Positions 1-12,000 of a stretch of 64,000 nucleotides of DNA are shown here, in pieces. The first letter of the stretch is position 1. Each line of letters opens with the position of its first letter. Position numbers and translations under genes: made by a program. The notes beneath the pieces were generated by a model that saw only the letters and a program-made list of their open reading frames with translations, did not search any database and was not told where the DNA came from. This stretch comes from Hippasteria phrygiana (Eukaryota > Echinodermata > Asteroidea > Valvatida > Goniasteridae), in contig JAZGUH010000185.1 in the NCBI GenBank assembly GCA_037893225.1, forward strand, positions 3,111,501-3,175,500, in the 5' to 3' direction.

Positions 1-1528
1 ATACTAATTCATTTGCACATTACATAATGCTGTACCGGACGACATGTGAAAAGCTCTATATTAAGCCATGTGACAGCGATTGCCCCAGTGCTTATTTAGT
101 ATAAGTTTTCGTCTCGAGAGAAGGGGGTGCAACGAATTGTCATCTTTAGTCTATCTTAATACGCTCAAAACACTCTGGTTTAATAACATAATTACTGTAT
201 ACAGTACACTTTACTCGAAATCGTTTTCCAACAAATGAAACTGTGAAATAGTTTTGCATTTCAAACATGACAATGATACTACAGTCAAACTGAAATTATT
301 TGTTGTAAGTTGTGTTCTTCTAAAATGATCTCTGCTTCAATCACACATCGTTCAATTATAGAGAATAATTGTAAATTTTAACCATAGAATAGACAATGCA
401 TTATTATACAAGTGTATTTGTCCACTGAAAGCATTTTTCCAATACATTAAAACAATGCGCAACAAGTTCACATAAATTTGGTTTTTGAATTTTTAGATGA
501 TTAGGCCTATTGTAAAACTAGCCAAAATACGAAACGGACACAAAACGGACCGTAAAACGCACTCATGAAAAAGCCAGCTTTAGACTCACAATATAATATA
601 TATGTTTCTTTCTCCAGGCTATATACACAGTAGGCCTACACTCTTATTTCTAATTGACAATGCATGACTGCTCATATTATACATTTCATTCATTCATTAA
701 TATAAAATTGATACTCTGAATCTAAATTATTCTGTATTTTTCCACACAGTGTTGTCTGAAAAGGGGGAAACCGGGATTTCGGGTTGAATGGCCCAGAAAC
801 ATGCACATTTTCCATAAGTGTATACTGTATTTTGAAAGCTCGTTTTGTCCTCTGTTGACCACTCGAAGATGCTGTCACTTTCCTGGTTTCACAAGACACA
901 GGAAGGCCAGGGGACTGAGTTGGCGCTTACCATTACTAAATGCATTTACTAGTTGCTGAATTCTGAGACCCCAGATTCCTGTTTTTATCAGGACAAACTG
1001 TATATTCTACAATTTCGACGCACCGTCTCAAAAGACATAAACATTTAATATTGTCACAAATGCTATATCAACACAAACACATTAGAAATATATACAGAAA
1101 TTGCTATCTTGAAGAATTAAGTCATTTTTTCCATTTAATCTGGCCGTATAAATTGTGTTGAAAAGGCTGATTTGTAGAGTCTAGGAATGCATAAGACACT
1201 TTTACTTCTCCTTAAAGACTTTTAATTTCATACTTAATCTAAACATATATTTATATTTATAATAATTGCAAACTAATACAATCTTTAACACTTAAAGATG
1301 TATTTCTACCTTAAAATATATACCATCCTTTGCGGATTATAGCAGTATTTGCACTAGTAATCGAGTTAATATTCGAGTTAATATTCTAACATCTGTAAAC
1401 TGATAACAAGAGCTGCTTAAGCACAAAATGTGCTTAAGCAAAAAATAATGGTTAATAAAATCAGGTTAGCGGCCAAAACTCGATGCAATGTATATTGCTT
1501 GTGACTGGTATTTAACTGTTGCTCAAAG
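1..1528. other. AT-rich stretch without recognised gene
   Basis: No exon-like reading frame with splice sites or a recognisable motif was seen on either strand. The sequence is AT-rich and non-repetitive by eye up to about 1.38 kb, where a dispersed repeat containing GCTTAAGCAC-like palindromic words begins. It lies downstream of the minus-strand receptor gene. Confidence 0.5.
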
Positions 1529-1742
1529 ACAGTGTTTAACAATTAAACACTTTTCCAAACACTTTCTTGCTATCAGTTTGTAAACACGTTTACATACTAA
1601 ACATGTTTAGCGTGTTGACGGATAGTGTTTAGCCACTGAACCTTGATGTTTAGGAATTGGACACGTAATGTTTAGCTTCTAAACATGTTTACAAACTGAT
1701 AGCAAGATTGTGTTTAATTGCTAAACACAGTTTTTAGAGTGT
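1529..1742 (-). mobile_element. MITE-like element, copy 1
   Basis: This 0.2-kb AT-rich element has terminal inverted repeats reading TACACTCTAAAAACTGTG at one end and a related sequence at the other. It is full of TAAACATGTTTA-like palindromic words. A second copy in the opposite orientation is at 17400-17630, so this is a dispersed non-autonomous element. The DNA-transposon family is not identified. Confidence 0.7.
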
Positions 1743-1744
1743 AC

Positions 1745-2110
1745 TTAGCATAACACAAACTAAGCATCAACACAAACACATTAAGGGGAAATACAGAAAG
1801 AGTAACTCGAGGTTGCCATCGAAGGTTTTTAACTGTTGTTTTAGCTTAATAATTACATAGAGTTTTGACCGGTAACCTGATATTACTAAGCATAGTTTTT
1901 TGTGCTTAAACGCATTTTGTGCTGAAGCCGCTCTGTGAAATTGCCCCCTGGTTAAGTAAAATTAGATTACCAGCTAAAACTCCATTTGATTGCCATGCTG
2001 AGCAAACAGCAGCTAAATACCAGTTACGAGCTTTATACATCTCAAGAAGTTTTGGCTGGTAACCTGATTTCTGTGCTTAATCAGCTCTATGAAATTGACT
2101 GTCCAATCTT
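1745..2110. repeat. Dispersed repeat, also at 1380-1510 and 9540-9700
   Basis: Phrases such as AGGTTACCAG(C/G)(C/T)AAAACTC and TGAGCA-AACAGCTGAATACCAGT recur here, at about 1380-1510 and at 9540-9700, in mixed orientation. No coding potential is seen. It is probably a small non-autonomous element or fragments of one. Confidence 0.5.
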
Positions 2111-2418
2111 ATAGAAAAAGATATCATTTCCAATATTAGTTCATGCATTTCAGTTTTGTTTGTCTAGCAAATAAAACTCTCTCTCACGAAGTCTATGAAA
2201 TTTCGATTAACGTTTAAGACAGCACTGGGTAAATTCAGACATCCGCATTTTAGTTTTTGGGCGTCGGCTCAGATGATGCTGTGAATCAAAATAAACAGAA
2301 CAGTTGAAAAACAAATGTAAAAATCGTTCTATATTAAACCTGATATGCCCGACCCTTTATATTTTTGGACTACTTAGATTGTATGAAAATAGAAACACTC
2401 TGGCAATTCTCGACCATT

Positions 2419-2725
2419 AAACTACTCTTGTGACGTCACTCTATTCAGAAAAGTATCGATTCTTTTTCAAGAATGTACAGTTAAGTTAATTGACTTAATT
2501 CATCTCATACCTCAAAGCATTAGTAACAATGGACACGTTTTGTTCCCTTGAAATCTTGACAATAGGTGAAAGGGACGTAGTTTAAGTCATAGAAAGGACT
2601 CAAAAGGTGGACATTCTTTGATTCAAATGGCTCGGACGCTTCGCGTCCTCGCGAAGCGCGCGAAGCGTCCTCGCCCATTCCAATCAAAGAATGTCCACTT
2701 TATCGTCGTTTCTCCTTAACCGAAA
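2419..2725 (+). mobile_element. Palindromic MITE-like element (long hairpin), copy 1
   Basis: The element holds an inverted repeat: GGACATTCTTTGATTCAAAT is followed by a GC-rich centre (GGACGCTTCGCG and its complement) and then the complementary arm. Further copies are at 13072-13292, 53445-53640 (opposite orientation) and partly at 55010-55125. The flank ACTACTCTTGTGACGTCACT is shared by copies 1 and 2. No protein is encoded. Confidence 0.7.
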
Positions 2726-2926
2726 AAATAATCGCGTATGGGAGTCTACTGAGTATGCGCAGTATAACCAGCAAGTCGGATTTTAATGGATCTGATGTCT
2801 ACACGCGACATTATTCAGGGCCTCGGATATCTACGCGGTATTCTATTGTCTTGGTTCGTGTTTGCTTTAACTGGTTGTTTAGAAGTCTCGTTATTGGCTT
2901 TTTATTAATTAACTTGTCAGAGTTAT

Positions 2927-3028
2927 TTACAAAACTGAAGAGTACTTACTTGCAGTTGTGTTAACTGACTCCGGGTGGATGTTTACGGCTCTGATCTTTG
3001 ATGTTTTCGTCAGAAATACCTGCTTCAC
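2927..3028 (-). CDS. aGPCR exon 15: cytoplasmic tail and stop
   Basis: After TATTGCAG the frame reads V-K-Q-V-F-L-T-K-T-S-K-I-R-A-V-N-I-H-P-E and ends S-K-Y-S-S-V-L, stop at 2929-2927. The last three residues S-V-L fit a class I PDZ ligand (S/T-x-hydrophobic). A GTAAGT inside the exon at GCAA|GTAAGT could act as a donor to a further exon, which would change the C terminus. Confidence 0.78.
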   Translation of the reverse strand: MKQVFLTKTSKIRAVNIHPESVNTTASKYSSVL

Positions 3029-6000
3029 CTGCAATAAAATATAAAGGCGGCAAATAAGTCTATAATCTTCATTCTCTTTATGAATGGACATGCACGCAAA
3101 CAAAAATGTTGACTAACCTCGTGGTCAAACAGGCACTGGAACAAAAACACAAAGACCCCCTGTGAAAGGAAAAGAACATTTCCGTGATTTTACTTGTTTT
3201 GCAACCGAGATGGACTTATGATTGTGGACACAACTTTATGAAAACAAATGCTGTGTAAATAATACCGCACTGCAGAATGTCTGGTTATTTAGATTTGTAT
3301 TGTCGTTTGGCGTGGTACTTTTTTTTTTTTTACGGGGGGGGGGGGGGGGGGGGGGGTCTTGGTCTGATGTAAATTACAAGAGATATTTTTGCTCTTTACC
3401 AACTTAACTCTTTTTCATATAGACCAATTTCGGGGTTCAAGTTGACGCGGGGTTGAACTTAACCCTGTTCCACACCAGGGTTGAGATTTTTAAACCCGGG
3501 TTAAAACTCCCGCCCGGGGTTCAAAACGGTAGTGTGAAAAGTGCAGGGTTGGGTTCGCCCCGGTTGAGAGTCGTGGGAATTTTTCCTGTTGTGAGGTACA
3601 AAGGTCATGGCATAGTGCGCACAAGTGCGGATCGTTCATGCTCATCATCACCGGGTTGAAGTCGCCCAACGGCGAAATAAGCTCGGTTTCCAGGAATCAC
3701 GTGTGAAACGACGCAGGGTTGAGCGCGGAGTTCAAAAATAAAAAAGTCAACCCGGATTCGCGGCCCCGGGTTGAGAGACTGTAGCGCAAAAAGGGCCATG
3801 GTGTATTAAGCACTATATGCTCAGTGCTTTCCGAGAGCCCGTGTGAAAAAACCACAAGCTTTTACTCGGGTGGGACTCGCACTTAGGACCTCCTGCTTAC
3901 TAGTGCAGACGTCTTAACCACTCGACTGGCGAGCATCCCGGGGTCGGCTGGCCCGATGTAGCAGCGGGTACCGCGTAATCAGTTTTGTTGGTTTTGATAT
4001 GTCCACCACGGTCTTTTGATTTTTGGTATTGTAATATATTGTCTAGGTCTGTTGTCTTGGGCTTGCTCTTAGCCTATGTCCTGTTTTAATCTCAATTTCG
4101 TCTCGGTCATAGTCTGAGTCTTGCTTTTGGTCTTGGTTGTGTTCTTTGAATAACTTTTTCGTATTGTCTTGGGGTTAGGATAATCTTTGTGTGGATCCAC
4201 GCCAATTTCCTTTTTTGTTATTTTGGTACTGAAATGATCGGTGCGTACAAAAAACGACCCTTGGTTGCAAATTGAACATTCTGGAATTCTGAATCGTTTC
4301 TGGGCGTAGGCTTTCATAAGGCTGGGCAAAACTGCATTGACCTGTGACAGAATTTACCTGCAGGGTGTTTAGGACCACAGAGGCATAGGCAAAGAAGATG
4401 GTGGCTTCGTCAGTGTAGAAGAAACCAAGGATCCAGGGCAATGCCAGAAGCGGCTCCAATACCAGTATTAGTCGCAATCCAGCCCTGTAGGAATGCAATA
4501 TAGGGATGATTCACAGTAGGGTGCGCCACCAAGCGGTTGCACTGGACAGGCCATTTAAAAAAAAATAAACAGTTGGGTATTTCTCAAAATATTGCAGGAT
4601 TTGAAAAGCATTTGGAAGCCTGGTAAATATAAGCAATGACCACTGGTCGAAAATGTCAAAAAGGTCGTATTACAGTACCAGCGGGTATCAAAGTACCCTT
4701 TTTTTCGTCTCGGGCAAAAAGACAAATAACGTGTTAAACGGACATGGCTACCTTTCGCAACGGACAGGGCACAGAGACAAAATCTAAGTGGTGCACTGTA
4801 TTACGAGTCGCGGCTGAACATAAATCACTGCCATTTGTGCGAAGCAATTTTACATACAAGCATGCACTGGTACAATGTACAAATCGGATACACATACAAG
4901 TCATTTCACTGATCCCATTTCGCTTTCTATATTTTCAAAATTTCAGTTTAAATGACTTACTTTAGTTTCATTGCCTTAGATTTGTCCTGGTTGCTCTTCA
5001 GTGAGAAGAATATCCACACGAGCCGGACAATTACCAAGGTGTTAGCCTGAAAAAAAACAATAACCGAACAAGGAATCACAAAATGTGACATTTGACTTCT
5101 GCAACGAACCAAAAGAATGAGCTAATTTTTACTCTGTCTACAATTTTTTTTTTAAGTTTTAGAAAATGGATTGTGCATCAAACACTTCTACTGGGATGAT
5201 ACTTACGATAAGGACAGAGATAACTGGCGCTAAGAATGCCCAGACCAACCCACCTTCAAACGATAACCAGCAGCTGTTTCAAACGATAGAACATTATTTT
5301 AGAGAATTTATGTTATTATACCGAATTCAAGTAAAACAACGAAAACGACGGCAGCATTAAGCATTAGCATCGACAACGGCAGCACCAGCAGCAGCACCAC
5401 GGCCAGCTAGCATCCGCATCCGCATCCGCCGCAGCAGCATCCGCAGCAGCATCCGCAGCAGCATCCGCAGCAGCATCCGCAGCAGCATCCGCCGCAGCAT
5501 CCGCCGCAGCATCCGCAGCAGCAGCAGCATCCGCAGCAGCAGCAGGAGCAGCAACACAAAAGTGAAACTAAGAAAAGTGAAATCAACAGATTATATTTGT
5601 AACGTTATTACAAATTTACATAAGTTTCGTGTCCTGTAATCTTGTGTAATCGTGGGAACGAATTGCGGCCGCGATAACCACCACGACAGCCGGGCATCCT
5701 GCATTATTATAGACAAAATGAGAAAAACTAAGCAAGCAATCAAGCAAGCAGATTAGGAAAATGGGTAACCAAGAATAGGAAGAAAATACCATGTTAAGAT
5801 AAGAACACTTCGTGTGCATGTGATTCGCAGTGATATCTGTGGTATAGCCACGAATGTCCTTAATAAAACTATATTTTAATGGATACAAATGGTAATCTTT
5901 TTTGTGCTGAGAAATATATTCCTACTGATCACTGGAATTACTATTTATAGCATAACGGTAATCATCGCATTTGATGAGGTAAGATACTAGCTAAGCTACA

Positions 6001-9000
6001 TCAAGATTTTCAATGCTTGAGATCCATAATCAAGCTGAAGATCTAGCCAAAGTTCTTTGTGTGCTTTTTAATTAAGAGAGAAATGTCTCGTTCATCTCTG
6101 TTTTGCTACATTTTTGTCTTAATTTTACAAAAAGTCACCCCAGCCAATCAGAAGCCAGATTGGAAGCCGAATCGTCCAGCGGAAAGTCGGCGTGAATTTG
6201 GTGTAGAGGAACACGCCCTCTAGCGCCATCCAGGTGAAAGCTGCCAGCAAGAAGAAGTGAAGCAAGATGGCGACCGCGGTGCAGGCATCCTAAACAAGCA
6301 AATTGCAATCATTCGTGATTTAAACACAAAACAATATATTTGTAATATAAGTGCTCTCTAAGAGTATTTGTTAATCGATTATATTCCCCACATTAATTGA
6401 AAAAAGGAGGAAAGGTTGTTACCGGATTCTGAGTGCCGACGAACAAAAATGTTATATGCGACGCCAACAGAGAGGATGCCAGGTTTGCGTGCGTTAGTAT
6501 ACGAGTGCTTGTCAGCCTGTAAATAATATTAAAATTGTTGGTTAAAAACCCCCGGTAAAAACATGCTTTTAGCCAATGAATCGAGATCAATCGAGACGGC
6601 AAAAAGCAAAACAAAACAAACGAAAAGTATGGGTTACAAAACAGAACAAACCAACTTGAATTGCATTTGCGAATACCATACAGGACACGAATAATTGTTC
6701 TCACGGAATCGGTAGGAGGCGCTACAACAAGCTTTCCAAATGCGGCTCAATTGGTAGGACACAAACGTTTAGAATGAAACGATCTTATCTTTGTTTTAAA
6801 TACAACAAAATAAGAACATCTTTTGCATTTTAATATACGTATTAGGCACTTTCTAATCTTTGGAGACGGAGACGTAATTAAGGGACTAATGCATAATTTA
6901 AGTTTTATTTAACACCACTGTTTTTCATAAGGTAATCCGTAACAGGGACCCCAAAATGTGGACCCCAATGATTATGGCTGCACACAGATACAAACAGACT
7001 TACCTACAGAATGCATAGACAAGCAGCGTAATAGAGAGACACGCGATGGACAGACCCAGGCCAATTCGCGTCAGGAGGGTCAGGATAAAGTTGGTGGCCG
7101 CATCTATCTCCACCTTCATCAGACATGACAAAAATGTTATTCCCAACTGGTGTTCGTAATCGTAATAAACCAACCTACATATGTATTTCAGCTCGGCAGT
7201 CGTTGAAGCACATTCGGAATCCTCGCAAACGAAAACAAACATTCACTAACTTTCAGGAGAAAACTTCATCCACCAAACTTTTAAAGCAAGTGTAAATTAC
7301 TTATTTTAAGGTTGTTAATTTGTTTCCTTAGTATGCAGTGCCTCTCTTTGGCAAACTCCCGTGGCGCACTTATAATGGTACAACCAGATAGCCAACCAAC
7401 CAACCAACCAACCAACCAACCAACCAACCAACCACCCACCCACACACACAGTCATGTAAACGGGTGCAATCGTGGACCTCCCATTGTTCCTCTTTTGTTT
7501 ATACTCTAACTTTTTCGGAAGGCCTCCCATTGGTTTTGTACACGATTTTCAATCGTGGACGTTAGGTCAAACGTGGACCCCTTTGTCTACGCTCGAATTC
7601 TTTTGTCCTAGGTCCACGATTGCCGGCATATACAAACTCAAGTGTGTAAACACCTATTGTTCACCCATTTTGGCAAGGAGCCTCGTTAGTTTTGTACACG
7701 ATTTTCAATTGTGGACCTTTCTCAACCGGGGACCCTATTGTCCTCTATTGTTAAAGGTCCCCTGTTGAATGCAAAAACAAACCCAGCACCGCACCGCAAC
7801 ACATTTGCGTCAACCGACAACCACTGCAACAGTGTAAGAAGTAAGCGCACTCACCTCTTGCACCAGCAGAAGGATGGCAAAATGTGTCAGGTGATTACAG
7901 CTACACGTAACCTCATCACGACTGACGTTGGCCACTACGCAACCATCATCATACCAGCTTCTGCTCGAAGAAAATATTTAGCACCAAGACTTTCTTCAAA
8001 GTTAAAACATATATTGCGAATAATTATAGTTCCGTCTAACTTGTTGCTCTGATTGACCTTTCAACATTTAAGATGGGAGACACGACTGTATTGGACATCA
8101 TACAAAAGGAATATAATGCTACAACGAGCACATTGTAGCTACCAATATCCATTATGCAAAAAGGCTCTTTTACAAAACGTTTTTCCCAGGCACTTGACTC
8201 TTCACCAAAATAATGGGGTAAAATGGCACACCCCTCTCAATACTTTCTGATTCTTTTATTCACTGACTGTACCCTTCAGCCATTTATTAAAAATATAATT
8301 GAAAGGTTCTGTTGTGGCCTGCTTGTGTTGAATCAGATGGGTTGTATATCATTGGCAGGTTGTCTTGGCAACTTGCTATAGGAGGACAATAGAGTAAAAT
8401 GGATTATTTAAAAAAGCACTTGTGGTCGGTCGCTTCCAAGAGCCAACAGTATAATTCGCTTCAATGACAAAGGTATAGAAAGACGCCATATATTACAGGT
8501 TGAAATGTATATGTTAATCATGCAGTGCTACACGTACAGTGCGTACAAAATGGACGTAATTCTGAATTGTCAAATTGTTTAATCAGTTTTACAATGTCAA
8601 AGTGAACAAAGAAACTGGCAGGAGCGGGATTCGAACCTGCGACCTCCGGGTTACCGTACCGGCGCTCTACCAACTGAGCTATATGTTGGCGGTCTCCCAA
8701 ATTGTCAGTATCTTTGTTCGGGTGGGCGCTAGTCAGACGTCATAAACCTAGAATGTTGTATAGCCAGGGATCACACCCAATTGTACGATGTAACATGGAA
8801 AGCGAGATTTGGGGATCACTCAATGAGGATACGACTTTTTAACTTATAATTCGTCAAGCAATCCGCAAGGGAAACTGACTAGGTAAATTTGAATACATTT
8901 TCAAAGTGAACAAAGAAACAATTTTACAATTATTCGTTTTTGTTATTTCCCACATACAAAAATAACATTATTAATTGGGGGGGGGGGGGGGGTGGTAAGA

Positions 9001-12000
9001 ATCGTTAGGGTATGTTTCTCTTTGGTATTTTCTTTCAATATAAATCATGATGCCAAAAAGGAAATGACAAAAAGTGGATAATGAGGTGGAAGTTAATTTC
9101 TAAAAGTGCAATCATTCGTATTTCTAGTATCTATAACAAATCTATTGTCCGAATGGCTAAGCACTTAATAAACAACATTTATGATATTGGTAAACACATT
9201 TCATTATTACACTTGCTTCAGCAAGATGCCAGTTGGTTTTAGACAGTATTTAACTGAATCCTTCTTCGAAACTGCATGGTGATGCGTTTCATCCATATGT
9301 CTGTTAGATTTTGTTCAGTTTCATTTTTAGGGCGATTATTATACTGCCAACGGATCGTAGAATACACCATAATGTTACCAAGGTAACGTTCACGCAAGAA
9401 AACAGCACGATGATTCATAAATCATAAACAAACAATTTGCTATTCTGTTTGGTCCTGGTCGCTAGTAACAATAACAATTATGCATAAACGCGTAAAATAT
9501 TAAACTCTGCGGCTTAGGTGTCACTCTGCCGCCAATTTTGATAGAGCTGCTTAGGCACAAACATTTACTTGAGCACAGAAAAACTTGCCGAGTACAATCA
9601 GGTTACCAGGCAAAACTCCATGTGACTTTTATGCTATGCAAATAACAGCTGAATACCAGTCACAAGCAAATAATACTCAAGTCGAATAATACTCAGTCAC
9701 TGCGTCTGTTCACACATACACAATTACATTTTGTAAGTAATAAAATGCCAACCCCCATTAGTTTTTGCATAACTCGGCATCATCCACCATTTTCATTTCC
9801 ATTTTATTTTGTGTTTTTTCCCTAAATGTGGCAAACACGTTCATATTTAACTGTTGATTTCATATTTGCCTTTTTAAAGATATAAGATCAAAATGTGGCT
9901 ACTTTTCTGTAAAAATGAAAAGTCTTGGCTAAAAATCGATTTTAGGCAATGTAGCCTCAAATTTGGCCCCAAATAAGACATGCATGCAAAACCACGAGTA
10001 ACCTAACAATAGAAAATTATTTATGAAAAACGACAGTTAAATATAAACATGTTGGCAGTAGATATTACTTCATCTTCATAAAGCAAGAATTATAGCACAC
10101 ATTATAGGCGCATGTATTTTCAGATGGGATGCAATTCTAAAGTCAATGTATTATGAATATATTTACTGTGCTCAAAATCCATGCGCACGGATTAATCCAA
10201 AAGCTGAAACTGTTTGAATCTGTTACTCATCGTCGGTCGATGTTTTTGTGGAAAGTCTTATTGGAAAGTTCATAACATAAATTATCAATTCAATTTGCAA
10301 TTCAGTTAGCAGTGTTGCTGAAGTGAAAAATCGTAAAGCGTCTATTTTTTGTTTTGTTTTGTTTGTTTTTTATATTTGTTCTCACCCCCTTCTCTACATG
10401 GAATAGAAAATTACGACTATCTACTTTTTAAAATATTTCAGAAAACAACTTACTGATCGTCACGCAAAAGGTAGGAACACACTACTGTCTCGTTTTCATA
10501 GATCTGTTCAGAAAAATACAACAATGAATTTTCAAGGTGAACAAAGAAAACTGTCAGGAGCTGGATTCGAGCCTGCGACCTCCGGAATACCATACCGGTG
10601 CTCTACCAACTGAGCTATCTTGACCTATGTTGGCGGTTTCCCAAATTGTCAGTGTCTTTGTACGGGGGCGAACAAAGTCATAAACCCATAATGCCGTATA
10701 GCCAGGGATCACGCCAAACTTTAAGATCATAAAATCTGGGAAGTGACATTGATGGGATCACTCAATGAGGATACGACATTTTAGTTTATATTAAATTGTC
10801 AAGGGAAACTGACTTGATCAATCTGAATACATTTTCAAAGTGAACAAAGAAAACTGGCAAGAGCGGGATTCGAACCTGCTCACAAGGGAAACTAACTATA
10901 GGTACAAAAAAAATGAAAAGAAACATTGAGCAGTCACTACATCTTAAATATTATTGGAGACAGGAGATAACTGTAGAAAAACAGGGAGCATAGGGGAAAA
11001 AAGATTAATTTAATGAGTCTTTGGTGAGTCTTTTTAGTACTCCATGTCTTGGGACAAATAAACCAGAATTATGACGTCATTATGTCTCAGGGCTATTGAA
11101 CATCAAAATTCACAAGCTTATACCTCAAAGACAGGAAACGTAAGGTTCACGGACTCCTCGTTGAAGTCAGTAAACAATGTTCCATTTCCAAGGATGACAG
11201 ACAGATCGATGATCCGACTGCCGTATCGAAACTGTCGCTGGGAGCCGCCCCTGAAGTTGATATCTGATGCGTTTCCTGGTGATTTGTATATTGTCATGGA
11301 GACAACAGCTACACAAACAGTAAAAGAAATATTTGGTTCTACTGTAGGCTTAGTTTGTTACAAATTATAGACAAATCTGGTACTTTCCTCATAGGCTTTT
11401 TGCAGGAAATTGTCAGTCGACGGAGCCTATAGGATTAAACTAAATCGGATTATTACAATGCGCCTGCGCGGATATGAAAGTGCGATATGTATGAGGATAG
11501 GCCTATCAGTAAAATGTATTTGAAAAAAGTCTGTCCCAAATTTGAAAGATAACCTCTTCTTTTGCAGACGACAGTATGGCCCTGCGTTCACTGAACTGTT
11601 CATTTTTCCCTTTGGGCAAACTGCGTGAAGAATTAAAAATTATGATTTTGCTTACCACTTCCCCCACTGATTTGTGCATAAAATCGAGCCCCGTTTATCC
11701 CAAGCGGCCAGCATCAGCCTACTGCACATGCGCAGTACAATCGTAATGTCTAATTCTGATTCGGCTTTTGCAGGCAGCTATAGACTTCACAGAGCCAGTA
11801 TTTGTTTTCCAGGTTTCGTTTTTTGTTTTTAATAGTCAATCAAAAGAAACAAACAAAATCTTAATGAGATAAACACCCACCATCTTCATTTTTCAGTTCA
11901 CCGATGCGGGGGATAAACGCAATGGACGTGGTGTCGTCGAGTGCCGCTCTGACCTCGATGTCATCCCCTTCTTCCGCTCTCCATGGAAAAATATTGTCCA

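Noticed and set aside
3453..3799. Short open frames over repeated CGGGTTGA words
   Set aside because: The stretch is a set of imperfect GGGTTGA/CCCGGGTT repeats with frames on both strands and no splice or domain support.
5357..5557. Minus-strand open frame of M-L-L-R and L-L-L repeats
   Set aside because: It is the translation of a CAG/CATCC minisatellite within an aGPCR intron, with no splice support.
7315..7768. Open frames on both strands over the (CCAA)n and GTGGAC repeat
   Set aside because: The repeat occurs three times and its reading frames are not conserved as protein.
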